The notes under the pieces were generated by a model. That model made no database searches and was not told where the DNA came from. It saw only the letters and a list, made by a program, of their open reading frames with translations. A stretch of DNA of 64,000 nucleotides, from assembly GCA_934617425.1 (NCBI GenBank), contig CAKTUD010000005.1:1-64000 (forward strand), given 5' to 3'. Numbering within the stretch: the stretch's first letter is position 1; each line of letters opens with the position of its first letter. Below, one piece after another: positions 29,586 through 38,749 of the stretch. This DNA is from an uncultured Eggerthellaceae bacterium. GTDB lineage: Bacteria; Actinomycetota; Coriobacteriia; Coriobacteriales; Eggerthellaceae. The translations under genes and the position numbers were made by a program.

Positions 29586-30701
29586 ATGGCCGGCACCTCA
29601 AACGACAAAGAAAACCGTCCAAAACGCGTTCTCGCCGCCATGAGCGGCGGGGTCGATTCGTCAGTGGCGACGCTTCTTTTGCGCGATGCCGGCTTCGACG
29701 TGCAAGGCGTCACCCTCAAACTCTTCGAGAACGAGGATGCCTGTCTTGACGATTCAAAGGTTTGCTGTTCTCTTAAAGATGCCGAAGATGCACGTCAGGT
29801 GTGCCTTTCGCTTGACGTGCCGCATTTCGTGTACAACTTCACGCGCACATTCAACGCCGATGTGATCGATCGTTTCTGCGACGGTTACATCGCCGCGCAA
29901 ACCCCAAACCCCTGCATCGATTGCAATCGCTATGTCAAGTTCGCCGCCTTGCAAAAGCGCCGTCGCGAACTTGGTTTCGACTACGTGGCAACCGGTCACT
30001 ACGCCCGTCGCGCATACGATGAGAAAACAGGGCGCTATCTGCTGAAATGCGGATTCGACCAAAGCAAGGACCAAAGCTATGTGCTGTTCCATTTAAGCCA
30101 AGACACGCTTGAGCATATGCTTTTCCCGCTCGGCGAGCTCACTAAGCCCCAAGTTCGAGAGCTCGCCGAGAAACATGGCTTCATCAATGCCCAGAAGCCC
30201 GAAAGCCAGGATATCTGCTTTGTACCCGACGGCGACTACGCCGCGTTTATCGAGGCGCGCCGCAGCTACGTGTTCGAACCTGGCCCCATCCTGAACATGC
30301 AAGGCATAGAAATCGGCCAGCACAGCGGGCTTATCCGCTACACCGTGGGACAACGCAAGGGAATCGGCGTCGCAGCAGCCGAGCCCCTTTACGTGTACGC
30401 GAAAGACCCCGCAAGAAACGCGCTTATCGTCGGCACCAACGCCGAAACGCTTTGCAGCGCGATAGAAGTGACCGATGTGAACTTCATAGCCGTCGAATCG
30501 CTTTTAGAACCTATGCGCCTAACCGTGAAAACCCATTATCGCCAGATGCCGAAGCCAGCGAAGATCGAACAAACAGGCACTTCCACGGTGCGCATTTCCT
30601 TCGATGCGCCTCAGCGCGCCTGCGCCACCGGTCAAGCAGCCGTCTGCTACGACGGCGACTCGGTAGTATGCGGCGGCACTATAGCACGCATCATCAAATA
30701 A
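29586..30701 (+). CDS. mnmA: tRNA-uridine 2-sulfurtransferase MnmA
   Basis: Thiolates uridine 34 of tRNA-Lys/Glu/Gln. The 371-residue protein has the PP-loop AMSGGVDSSVATLLL, the catalytic pair in NPCIDCNRYVKF and SQDICFVPDG, the tRNA-recognition VATGHYAR, and the C-terminal HSGLIRYTVGQRKGIG. ATG 29586 is preferred over the TTG one codon earlier because of the GGGGGAA spacing. Next to cysK: cysteine is the sulfur source through a desulfurase. Confidence 0.96.
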   Translation: MAGTSNDKENRPKRVLAAMSGGVDSSVATLLLRDAGFDVQGVTLKLFENEDACLDDSKVCCSLKDAEDARQVCLSLDVPHFVYNFTRTFNADVIDRFCDGYIAAQTPNPCIDCNRYVKFAALQKRRRELGFDYVATGHYARRAYDEKTGRYLLKCGFDQSKDQSYVLFHLSQDTLEHMLFPLGELTKPQVRELAEKHGFINAQKPESQDICFVPDGDYAAFIEARRSYVFEPGPILNMQGIEIGQHSGLIRYTVGQRKGIGVAAAEPLYVYAKDPARNALIVGTNAETLCSAIEVTDVNFIAVESLLEPMRLTVKTHYRQMPKPAKIEQTGTSTVRISFDAPQRACATGQAAVCYDGDSVVCGGTIARIIK

Positions 30702-30733
30702 TGCGTCGCCAACTGCGCTAGGACATCGACAAC

Positions 30734-31408
30734 CTACCAATCCCCGCCCTTATGGATCACCGCGCCAACGGGGCAGGCTACATAGCAGTTGCCGCACTCA
30801 TCGCAACGCGTACCGTTGATCGCATAGGTTTCCCCTTTTCGATACGGTGCCGTAAACGAGCAAACTTGCGCGCACTTCCCACAACCGATGCACTTTTTCG
30901 AATCGATATGCAAGCCAGCTTCTTCAACCGGCATTCCTCCGAACGAAAAACGCGTGCGCTCAAGCTTGTGGTTGCGATGAACACGCTCGAAGTCATAGTC
31001 ATAGACCTCGCCTTTAGCACGGTAAATCACAAACCCGGTAACAGAAGGATAGCGTCCGTTGTCCTCGATGAAATAGTCGAACCGCGAATCATTCTTGGCC
31101 TTGATCTCTTCAATCGTCACCTCGCGAACATCGCCAGTCAAGCGAACCATGCATCCCGGCTCCATCACGTAACCCAGATCGGTTTCACCGATGATTTGGG
31201 TATTGGCGTTTAGAGCGCAAACGGAAACCTTTCCCGTCTCCTTCAATTGCCGATAGAAGGGCTTGGTGTTCATGGTCATGAAATACAAGCCCTCGTCGTC
31301 CCAACAAAGGAAATGAGCGATGCGCGTTTCGGGATAATCACCGTCAATCGTCGCGAAAGTGCAGCAACCCACCTGCTCGAAGCAATCGAAGATCTCCTTG
31401 ATATCCAT
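30734..31408 (-). CDS. FMN split-barrel (pyridoxamine oxidase-like) protein fused to a 2[4Fe-4S] ferredoxin domain
   Basis: Residues 1-140 form a pyridoxamine 5'-phosphate oxidase-like FMN barrel (CTFATIDGDYPETRIAHFL; YFMTMNTKPFYRQL). The C-terminal ~55 residues carry two cluster motifs, CIGCGKCAQVC and CDECGNCYVACPVGAV. This fusion occurs in anaerobes and probably passes electrons to or from flavin; the substrate is unknown. ATG 31408 has GGGGGAGAG ahead. It converges with mnmA, 32 bases apart. Confidence 0.85.
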   Translation of the reverse strand: MDIKEIFDCFEQVGCCTFATIDGDYPETRIAHFLCWDDEGLYFMTMNTKPFYRQLKETGKVSVCALNANTQIIGETDLGYVMEPGCMVRLTGDVREVTIEEIKAKNDSRFDYFIEDNGRYPSVTGFVIYRAKGEVYDYDFERVHRNHKLERTRFSFGGMPVEEAGLHIDSKKCIGCGKCAQVCSFTAPYRKGETYAINGTRCDECGNCYVACPVGAVIHKGGDW

Positions 31409-31533
31409 CTCTCCCCCTCGTCGAAATGTCCATCGATATCTCAATGAAACTATTGTCAACATGGAAAGCGCTTTGCACAATCACGCACCCCGGGGTAACC
31501 TTCCGCTTGCATCTCGGATATCAGAATGCAGCA

Positions 31534-31566
31534 AAAAAACGAGCGCCCCGGAACCCCGAGGCGCTC
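31534..31566 (-). terminator. Rho-independent terminator after ppdK
   Basis: Ten-base stem with one U-G pair (GAGCGCCTCG/CGGGGCGCTC, loop of six), followed on the minus strand by GTTTTTTT. Confidence 0.85.
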
Positions 31567-31589
31567 GAAACCGATTTGAAGCAGGTCGG

Positions 31590-34304
31590 CTAGTCGTTCA
31601 ATGCAGCCTGAGCTGCCGCAAGACGAGCAACTGGCACGCGATAAGGCGAGCAAGAAACGTAATCTAAACCGATCTTATTGAAGGTGTGGATCGAGTCGGG
31701 ATCGCCACCATGTTCGCCGCAAACGCCGACAACGAGGTCGGGGTTGCCCTGGCGACCGAGCGTAGCGCCCATTTCGACCAACTTGGCAACGCCAGGATCG
31801 ATGGTCGCGAACGGGTTGTACGGCAAGAGCTTCTCCTCCAGATACTGAGGGATGAACTCACCTTCCACGTCATCGCGGCTGAAGCCGAACGTGGTCTGGG
31901 TGAGGTCATTGGTTCCGAAGCTGAAGAAATCCGCCTGCGTGGCAATCTCGTCGGCGGTGACGGCAGCGCGCGGAAGCTCGATCATAGTGCCGATCTCAAT
32001 AGAAAGCTCGACGCCCTCAGCCTCGGCAACCTCGGCGATGACACCTTCGGCGACCTTGCGCAGCTTCTCGAGTTCGCGCACGGTGCTTACCAAAGGAATC
32101 ATGATCTCGGGTTTGGGATCGAGGCCTTCCTTCTTGAGCTTTGCGGCAGCGGTCGCGATAGCGCGCACCTGCAATACGGGAAGAATCGGATAGACGATAC
32201 CCAAACGGCAACCGCGCAGGCCAAGCATCGGATTCGCTTCAACGAACGAGTCGATCTTCGCCAAAAGCTCGCGCTTCTCGGCAAGCTCGGCGGCAGAAGC
32301 ACCGGCGGCCTCGGCCTTGGCGATCTCGACCTCAAGCGCGCGCGGGCTCTCAAGGAACTCATGCAGCGGCGGATCGAGCAAGCGCACGATAACCGGCAGA
32401 CCGTCCATGGCCTTGAACATGCCGTAGAAATCGCCTGTCTGCGCCTCGTAAAGCTCGTCGGCGGCCTTCTGACGAATCTCCTCGTCTTCGTTGAGGATGA
32501 ACGTCTGGATAATCTGCTTGCGATCGCCCAAGAACATATGCTCGGTACGGCAAAGACCGATGCCCTCGGCACCGAAGTCGCGCGAAAGCTGAGCATCGGC
32601 AGGGTTGTCGGCGTTAGCGCGCACGCCAAGCTTGCGGAACTCGTCAGCCCACTCGAGGATGGTATCGAGATCGCCGGTAAGCTCGGGCATAACCAGATTC
32701 ACTGCACCGTAAACGACGATACCGGACGTGCCGTCGATGGAGATGACATCGCCCTCATGCAGCACCACATCGGTGCCGGAGACAACAACTTCTTTCTTCT
32801 CAGCGTCGATCTTCAAAGCCTCGGCACCGCATACGCACGGAGCGCCCATGCCGCGCGCGATGACGGCAGCATGAGAAGTCTTGCCGCCGTGGGAGGTAAG
32901 AATGCCCTCGGCAGCAATCATGCCGGCCAAGTCGTCAGGAGTGGTCTCCCAACGAACAAGAACGGTCTTGCGACCCTCGGATGCGGCCTTCACCGCATCG
33001 GCGGCAGTGAAGACGACCTCGCCGACAGCAGCGCCGGGAGAAGCGTTCAGGCCACGTGCAAGCACGTCGTAATCGGCGTTCTTGTCAAACTGCGGATGCA
33101 AAAGTTGATCGAGCTGAGCAGGTTCGACACGGCAAACCGCCTCTTCCTTGGTGATGAGGCCCTCTTTTTGCATGTCGATGGCGACTTTCAGCGCCGAAGC
33201 AGCGGTACGCTTGCCCACACGGGTCTGCAGCATCCAAAGCTTACCCTGTTCGATGGTGAACTCGATGTCCATCATGTCGCGGAAATGATTCTCCAGGATG
33301 CCGAAAACTTCTTCGAGCTCGGCGCCTGCCTCCTGCAAACCCTCGACATGCTTGAGCTCGGAAATGGGGCTCGTGTTGCGGATACCGGCGACGACGTCTT
33401 CGCCCTGGGCGTTAACCAGGTAATCGCCGTAGAATTCCTTCGTGCCGTCGGCGGGATTGCGCGTGAACGCAACGCCCGTTGCAGACGTATTGCCCTTGTT
33501 GCCGAAAACCATGCACTGAACGTTGACGGCGGTGCCCATGTTATCGTCGATCTTGTTCTTCTTGCGATACAGCACGGCGCGGGGGTTGTCCCAGCTGCCG
33601 AAAACGGCCTCGATGGCATACTTGAGCTGCACCATGGGATCTTGCGGGAAAGCAACCTTGCCGTCGACCACAAGCGCGGGGTTTTCCTCGGCGGAAACAT
33701 TCTCGCTGAAGATGGTCTTGAACTCGGCAACGAGCTCTTGCAAATCATCAGCAGTGAGATCAGTGTCGGAAGCAACGCCGCGTGCAAGCTTCATGGCGTT
33801 GATGGCGTTCTCGAACAAATCGCCATCCAAGCCCATAACGACGTTGGAGAACATCTGGATGAAACGACGGTAGGAGTCCCATGCAAAACGGGCGTTCTCC
33901 GTCTGCTTGATGAGTCCGTTGATAGACTGGTCGTTCAAGCCCAGGTTCAAAACGGTGTCCATCATGCCCGGCATGGAAATGGGGGCGCCGGAACGAACGG
34001 AAACCAACAGCGGGTCTTCCGCATCGCCGATTTTCTTGCCGATGCGCGCTTCGAGATCCTCACGATACTCGTGAATGGTCTCGAGAGCGCCTTCGGGCCA
34101 AACGTTGCCGGCATTCGCGTACTCCATGCACGTCTGGCAGGTGATGGTGAATCCCGGAGGAACCGGCAAACCGATGTTAGCCATCTCGGCGAGGTTGGCG
34201 CCCTTGCCGCCGAGCTGGGGTTTCATGTTGGTATTGCCCTCGGTTACGTTGTTGCCCTGTGCGTCCTTGCCGAAGCGATAGACGCGTTTGACTGTCTCAG
34301 TCAC
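31590..34304 (-). CDS. ppdK: Pyruvate, phosphate dikinase
   Basis: Interconverts pyruvate + ATP + Pi with PEP + AMP + PPi. The 904-residue protein has the N-terminal ATP-grasp domain (LGGKGANLAEMANIGLPVPPGFT), the swivelling His domain with the regulatory Thr next to the catalytic His (HGGKTSHAAVIARGMGAPCVCG), and the C-terminal PEP barrel with the catalytic Cys in GVCGEHGGDP. GTG 34304 is chosen because AAGGAG lies six bases ahead; an upstream TTG overlaps that site. Its regulator ppsR lies 6 kb upstream, beyond the VTC insert. Confidence 0.97.
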   Translation of the reverse strand: MTETVKRVYRFGKDAQGNNVTEGNTNMKPQLGGKGANLAEMANIGLPVPPGFTITCQTCMEYANAGNVWPEGALETIHEYREDLEARIGKKIGDAEDPLLVSVRSGAPISMPGMMDTVLNLGLNDQSINGLIKQTENARFAWDSYRRFIQMFSNVVMGLDGDLFENAINAMKLARGVASDTDLTADDLQELVAEFKTIFSENVSAEENPALVVDGKVAFPQDPMVQLKYAIEAVFGSWDNPRAVLYRKKNKIDDNMGTAVNVQCMVFGNKGNTSATGVAFTRNPADGTKEFYGDYLVNAQGEDVVAGIRNTSPISELKHVEGLQEAGAELEEVFGILENHFRDMMDIEFTIEQGKLWMLQTRVGKRTAASALKVAIDMQKEGLITKEEAVCRVEPAQLDQLLHPQFDKNADYDVLARGLNASPGAAVGEVVFTAADAVKAASEGRKTVLVRWETTPDDLAGMIAAEGILTSHGGKTSHAAVIARGMGAPCVCGAEALKIDAEKKEVVVSGTDVVLHEGDVISIDGTSGIVVYGAVNLVMPELTGDLDTILEWADEFRKLGVRANADNPADAQLSRDFGAEGIGLCRTEHMFLGDRKQIIQTFILNEDEEIRQKAADELYEAQTGDFYGMFKAMDGLPVIVRLLDPPLHEFLESPRALEVEIAKAEAAGASAAELAEKRELLAKIDSFVEANPMLGLRGCRLGIVYPILPVLQVRAIATAAAKLKKEGLDPKPEIMIPLVSTVRELEKLRKVAEGVIAEVAEAEGVELSIEIGTMIELPRAAVTADEIATQADFFSFGTNDLTQTTFGFSRDDVEGEFIPQYLEEKLLPYNPFATIDPGVAKLVEMGATLGRQGNPDLVVGVCGEHGGDPDSIHTFNKIGLDYVSCSPYRVPVARLAAAQAALND

Positions 34305-34408
34305 CTTGTTCTCCTTAACGATCAAGTTTCAGGTACTTAACCGCGCCCGACAGGGAATGGACGCAGCTAACGAACATTCCCATTGTACTCTTATTTGGTG
34401 GGCTTTGC

Positions 34409-36343
34409 CTAAAAGCCCCTATCGGCAATCGGTTCGCGGCGGGCAACGGCATCGCTTTCGCCGCTATCGGCAGCATCGGCGCTAAAAATCTCTCCGTTTA
34501 CCGAAACGACGCACGAGGATCGATCGGCAAAGGAAGGAGACGAGATCACGACGCTCTCAAACGCCTTGGTCGGAGTGAAGCTCGAAATGACATTGCCCGA
34601 AGAATCAATGAGATCGATGGGGTCGCCCGCAGACCCCATCGCTCTTACCAGGGCAAACGCCTGGGAACCGTTCGTAAACGATTGAGCCATGCCAGAAGAT
34701 CCGGCAGCTATCACCGTGCCGCCGTTCACGGTCGCGGTAGTATCGTAATCAAGCGCGGCATCACCGTCGCTTACAGGACCGGACACGAACACGGTTCCGC
34801 CGTTTATGGTGAGGCTGCCGTTGCTGTCGATGCCATCGCCCGAAGCGTCGATCTCAAGATAGCCGCCGTTTATCACGATCGAGCAACTATCATCGCCCTC
34901 TCCCATACCGCCTTCTTGCATGCCCTGCGCGACCATCAACTGGCTGCCGCCTTGCTCGAGTTTGTCGTCATCGGGCTTGCCAAGCTGCTGAGTGTCAACG
35001 CTATCGGAATGTTCGGGACCAGCAGCATCATCAAGTTGTCGGGATTCGCCTGCGTCGGGTCGCTGAGGCTGGCCATCATCGGGTTGCTCGAGGTCGCTCG
35101 CTCCCCTCGTGTCCCCCGGCTTATCGTCCCCGATCGCATCTTGATCGCTGTTCGAAGAATCGGGATTTGCTGCGTTTACGCCATCGTCGCTCGATACCAA
35201 CTGCACGGCACCGTCGTTTATATAGATAGCATGGCCTTCGAGGCCTTCGTACGATTGCGTGATATCGATGTCGCCACCGTCTATCTGAAGAGCGCCATCA
35301 GCATGGATCCCATCATCGCCGGAAGCTATTTCGAATGCGCCGCCTGCGATATGCACGTCGCCATTGCTATGCAGCGCATCATCAGCAGAGTCGATATCCA
35401 TCTCTCCACCGCTCACGCAGATGAGATTCTCGGCTTTGATGCCTGCGTCACCAGAAATGATTTCGATATCGCCGCCGTCTATCTGGACGAACCCTTTGCC
35501 TTCGTTCTCGTTGGTCGACTTCAGCGCGTCGCCGCCTGCATCGATCGCAAGCGTTCCGCCGCAAACAGCAAGCCTATCGCGACCGACGATTCCATCATCG
35601 ACCGACGTCACGTCTAGATTTCCACCCGTTATCGCCAAATCATCTTTACATTTAACAGCATCGGCATAGTTGCCTTCGACCGCAAGCGATCCGCTGCCTT
35701 GAATAGTCAGGTTGCATTTCGAGAACAACGTCGCATCAGGTTCGTCCTCGCCATCTTCGAGGGTGTATGCGCGCGTGTCGGCAATGCTGTTCTGCGAACC
35801 ATCCGCCAACGTGATAAAGCACTTTTTCGCCTGCTCGATGTAAATCGCGGGACCATCCGCACTCGTGATATCCAAGCCATCGAGAACCAACTGCACCTTG
35901 GAATCATCATCGGTATCGACGATCACCTGGGCATCGGAGGCAGCACCCGACAACACGTAAACACCTCCTTGCGCTATGGTCACCACACCGTCGACGGCGC
36001 TTGCCCCCTGCCCCGATATCGCAACCGAACCAGATTCCCAAGAAACCGAGGTCGCGCTTGAAATGTCGTAAGTCGCATCGGAATCGCGATCCGTATACAA
36101 AAAGTCATAAGATAATTCATCGAGAACAGGCACGCTCGCGTCGGCAGCGCTGCCAGAAGAATCGCCCGACGACCCCGATAGCGCCGCCTCGCCGCCCGAA
36201 AGGTCGGAACTCGCCGCACCCGCGCACCCAACGAGCGCGCCCGCCACTCCCAGCGCGAACGCCAAAGGCAGCACGACCCACACCAGCACTCCAAGAAACG
36301 AGAGCCTTCTCGCACGTGTTTCATCGCGAACGGCCGTCATCAT
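34409..36343 (-). CDS. Beta-helical carbohydrate-binding (Cthe_2159-like) lipoprotein
   Basis: A 644-residue surface protein. The signal segment ends in a lipobox LVGC (Cys40). After a Ser/Gly linker come many short repeats (GGxxxIxSxDDGI, GGDIEI.SGDAGI, INDGAVQLVSSDDG) typical of the right-handed beta-helix of the Cthe_2159 family, whose founder binds polysaccharide and calcium. A strongly acidic linker of about 75 residues (residues ~390-465, rich in D, P, Q) interrupts the helix. The start overlaps the DUF4956 stop (ATGATGA) with AAGGAG ahead. Third gene of the VTC-DUF4956 unit; the role there is unknown. Confidence 0.82.
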   Translation of the reverse strand: MMTAVRDETRARRLSFLGVLVWVVLPLAFALGVAGALVGCAGAASSDLSGGEAALSGSSGDSSGSAADASVPVLDELSYDFLYTDRDSDATYDISSATSVSWESGSVAISGQGASAVDGVVTIAQGGVYVLSGAASDAQVIVDTDDDSKVQLVLDGLDITSADGPAIYIEQAKKCFITLADGSQNSIADTRAYTLEDGEDEPDATLFSKCNLTIQGSGSLAVEGNYADAVKCKDDLAITGGNLDVTSVDDGIVGRDRLAVCGGTLAIDAGGDALKSTNENEGKGFVQIDGGDIEIISGDAGIKAENLICVSGGEMDIDSADDALHSNGDVHIAGGAFEIASGDDGIHADGALQIDGGDIDITQSYEGLEGHAIYINDGAVQLVSSDDGVNAANPDSSNSDQDAIGDDKPGDTRGASDLEQPDDGQPQRPDAGESRQLDDAAGPEHSDSVDTQQLGKPDDDKLEQGGSQLMVAQGMQEGGMGEGDDSCSIVINGGYLEIDASGDGIDSNGSLTINGGTVFVSGPVSDGDAALDYDTTATVNGGTVIAAGSSGMAQSFTNGSQAFALVRAMGSAGDPIDLIDSSGNVISSFTPTKAFESVVISSPSFADRSSCVVSVNGEIFSADAADSGESDAVARREPIADRGF

Positions 36344-37026
36344 AGCGTCTCCTTTTCGGTAGTGAAAAGCCCAAGCGAGACCTTCAAGTTGCCGTTTAGG
36401 CAACGAAGCTCGTCGAGCATGCGCTTTTCACTTGCACTTTGGTCCATGCGCACGGCGTATTCCAACTGATAAAGGCTGCCCATGTTCGACGTCTCAACAC
36501 GCTGCAACTCATATTCTTGCGTATGGCGCGCAAGAACCTCGTTGAACAAGCCTTCGAACTCGAGGTCTTCGGGAACCGTTATCTTCAGACGCTTGAGAGA
36601 TTCCTTTTCCCGGCCCAAAGAAGAGCTTACGTAGACGATGTTCAGCAAGCCGACCACAAGCGTCAGCACCAAGGCCAAACCGAGATAGCCCATTCCGGTC
36701 GCCAAGCCGATGGCCATCGCCAAGAACACGCTGCCGATGTCTTTCGCCGTGCCCGCGATCGAGCGGAAACGCACCAAATTGAACACGCCCATTACGGCGA
36801 TGCCCGCACCTAAGTTGCCGTTAACCAACAAAATTACCATCTGCACGATGATGGGGAGCAGGGCAAGCGTGACCACGAAGCTTTTCGAATAGCGATGACG
36901 ATACATATAAACGAAAGCGCATGCCAAACCGCACAAAGCCGAGACCATCGTGCACAGGGCAAACGACTGCGCGCTTATGGCGGCGCCTTCTCCCACCAAA
37001 ACCGACAAGAAGATTCGATCAAGCAC
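36340..37026 (-). CDS. DUF4956 family membrane protein
   Basis: A 228-residue protein with four to five membrane segments (about 16-35, 42-60, 63-80, 100-135) and a ~85-residue soluble C-terminal domain. Conserved GNLGAGIAVMGVFNLVRFRSIAGTAKDIG marks the family. GTG 37026 is chosen because AAAGGAG lies six bases ahead; it overlaps the VTC gene by eight bases. DUF4956 genes recur beside bacterial VTC-domain genes, which suggests a membrane partner or channel for polymer made by the VTC protein. That role is inference. Confidence 0.85.
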   Translation of the reverse strand: MLDRIFLSVLVGEGAAISAQSFALCTMVSALCGLACAFVYMYRHRYSKSFVVTLALLPIIVQMVILLVNGNLGAGIAVMGVFNLVRFRSIAGTAKDIGSVFLAMAIGLATGMGYLGLALVLTLVVGLLNIVYVSSSLGREKESLKRLKITVPEDLEFEGLFNEVLARHTQEYELQRVETSNMGSLYQLEYAVRMDQSASEKRMLDELRCLNGNLKVSLGLFTTEKETL

Positions 37027-37879
37027 AGCAAGCTCCTTTCGCAATCTCCGTAAAACGGGGGATGACTTCCGTCTTACCCGTAGCGAAAATCCGCGCATCG
37101 CGAGCAGCGACGTCCTGATAAGCATTGCCGTATTTCGAGAAAGACGACGGATAGGCGCGAACACCCGAAAGAGCATCCACCAACCAAAGGGGCATCGACC
37201 CCGCGCACTTCACTTCCATGAGCATCTCACCAGGCTCGAGAAGCGGCACGAACAAAGGCTTAGCTTCCCCATCGAAATGAAGATCGCGGTAGGATATGCC
37301 GTTGTCGAACGTCACGCGAACGGCGGAGTCCATCCCATGACGCGCGCGATATGCGCTGCGATTACACGTTATAAGCATCGATGGCTCCATCTTCCCGCAG
37401 CGCGCGATCATCGCGTCGATCTCGCGTGCGATCTGCTTATTCGTCCATGAGAGTTCTGGTTGGTCGCTCCCATCGGCCACCCGCCCATCTTCTTCGCCTA
37501 CATCGAGCGGATAAGAACGCACGGCCTCTTCGTAAGAAGCGCCGCGAAGCCAGGCCTTCGCGGCAAGTGCGCTCATCTTCACGCGGCGCTTGTAGACCAC
37601 CCCGTCGTATTTCTTCTTCATCTCCACGAACACATACGATGCCTTGGCGATATCCCCATAGGAGCGCACGCGAAGTTTTTCTTTGTATAGGGGTTTTTCG
37701 AGCGATCTCGCAATCAGGGTGCGTTCGGGCGTGTCGAGATACAGGCTATCTATCCGCGTGACACCGTACTCGTCAACTTCTATATAAGGCGCCAGGGCAA
37801 CGGAAAGATCAACCATCTGCTGCGCATTCAGGCGATACTTCTTCTCGACGCGTCTAAACGTCGATATATAAGCATTCAT
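37019..37879 (-). CDS. VTC domain-containing polyphosphate polymerase
   Basis: A 286-residue protein matching the triphosphate-tunnel VTC domain that makes polyphosphate from ATP in yeast Vtc4. Tunnel residues are visible: Arg10/Glu12/Lys14 (RRVEKKYRL), Lys68/Arg70/Arg72 (KLRVRSYG), Glu86/Lys88 (VEMKKKYDG), Lys97-Arg99 (YKRR), the late EVKCAG, and SKYGNAY. No SPX domain or membrane segment is present, so membrane attachment would come from the DUF4956 partner. First gene of a three-gene coupled unit, divergent from a two-component pair. Polymerase activity is expected from intact tunnel residues but not proven for bacterial members. Confidence 0.87.
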   Translation of the reverse strand: MNAYISTFRRVEKKYRLNAQQMVDLSVALAPYIEVDEYGVTRIDSLYLDTPERTLIARSLEKPLYKEKLRVRSYGDIAKASYVFVEMKKKYDGVVYKRRVKMSALAAKAWLRGASYEEAVRSYPLDVGEEDGRVADGSDQPELSWTNKQIAREIDAMIARCGKMEPSMLITCNRSAYRARHGMDSAVRVTFDNGISYRDLHFDGEAKPLFVPLLEPGEMLMEVKCAGSMPLWLVDALSGVRAYPSSFSKYGNAYQDVAARDARIFATGKTEVIPRFTEIAKGACCA

Positions 37880-38029
37880 TGCTGCTTCTCCTTCGATCTT
37901 CGCAATCCGTCGAACAATCGCAACTCTAGAAGAAGCGCCTTAAAACAAGCTGAAACGTCAACGGCTTTAAGCTTGCTTTAAGGATGCGCGCTAAAATGAA
38001 CCGTAAAGCGATCGTAGAAAGAAAAGCTT
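37880..38029. promoter_or_regulatory. Divergent control region of VTC unit and response regulator
   Basis: CTTTAAG occurs twice with an 11-base period (37965-37971 and 37976-37982), the spacing used by OmpR/PhoB-family dimers. The second copy ends nine bases before a plus-strand -10 TAAAAT (37992-37997), so the repeats cover the -35 region of the regulator's own promoter. An inverted CCTTAAAA at 37938-37945 may be a further half-site facing the VTC unit. Confidence 0.5.
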
Positions 38030-38740
38030 ATGCAGGTGCTTATAGTTGAAGACGACGTACGCTTGGCGCAAGCGCTCGGGCACATCCTCGAGGAGAACCA
38101 CTACCAAGTAGACCTGGTGCACGACGGCGAGCAAGGGATGTCTTATGCAGCAAGCGGGATTTACGATGTGGTGATTCTCGATGTGATGCTGCCACGGAAA
38201 AGCGGCCTCGATATAGTGTCCCAGCTCCGTCGCGACGGCATCGCCACGCCCACTCTCATGCTCACTGCGAAAACCACCGTCCACGACAAGATCACCGGAC
38301 TCGACAGCGGCGCCGACGACTATATGACCAAGCCGTTTTCGCCCGCCGAGCTGCTGGCTCATCTTCGCGCGCTCACGCGCCGCCAAGGGCAGGTCATCTT
38401 CGAGAAGCTCGATTTCGGCGACGCGTCCCTCAATCTCGAAAGCCGCGATCTGACCTGCCGTGAGAAGAGCATCACGCTAAGCTACAAGGAATTTTCCATC
38501 GCGCGCATCCTTATGGCGAACAAGGGACAGATCGTCTCGAAGGATCAGCTGATATCGAAAGTTTGGGGTGTCGAATCAAGCGCGGTAGACAACAACGTGG
38601 AAGCCTATATCTCGTTTTTGCGCAAGAAATTCAAGTTCGTGGGATCGAAAATCCAGATAGAGGCCGTGCGCAAAGCGGGATATCGTTTGGTTTTCGAACC
38701 GAACGACGTCGCCTGCGCAGGCAAAGCAAACGCACGATAG
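38030..38740 (+). CDS. OmpR-family response regulator
   Basis: A 236-residue regulator. The receiver domain has acidic pair Glu7-Asp9, phospho-acceptor Asp51 (VVILDVMLP), Thr79 and Lys101 (DDYMTKPF). The C-terminal winged helix (SYKEFSIARILMANKGQIVSKDQL...VDNNVEAYISFLRKKF) binds DNA. Nine bases before the kinase gene, so they are cotranscribed. Likely targets are itself and the divergent VTC unit, judging by the repeats in the shared region. Confidence 0.95.
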   Translation: MQVLIVEDDVRLAQALGHILEENHYQVDLVHDGEQGMSYAASGIYDVVILDVMLPRKSGLDIVSQLRRDGIATPTLMLTAKTTVHDKITGLDSGADDYMTKPFSPAELLAHLRALTRRQGQVIFEKLDFGDASLNLESRDLTCREKSITLSYKEFSIARILMANKGQIVSKDQLISKVWGVESSAVDNNVEAYISFLRKKFKFVGSKIQIEAVRKAGYRLVFEPNDVACAGKANAR

Positions 38741-38749
38741 CGAAAAAAC

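Noticed and set aside
31686..34340. Very long plus-strand open frame (884 codons) opposite ppdK
   Set aside because: It is the antisense shadow of the ppdK codons; it has no recognisable domain and the minus-strand protein is unmistakable.
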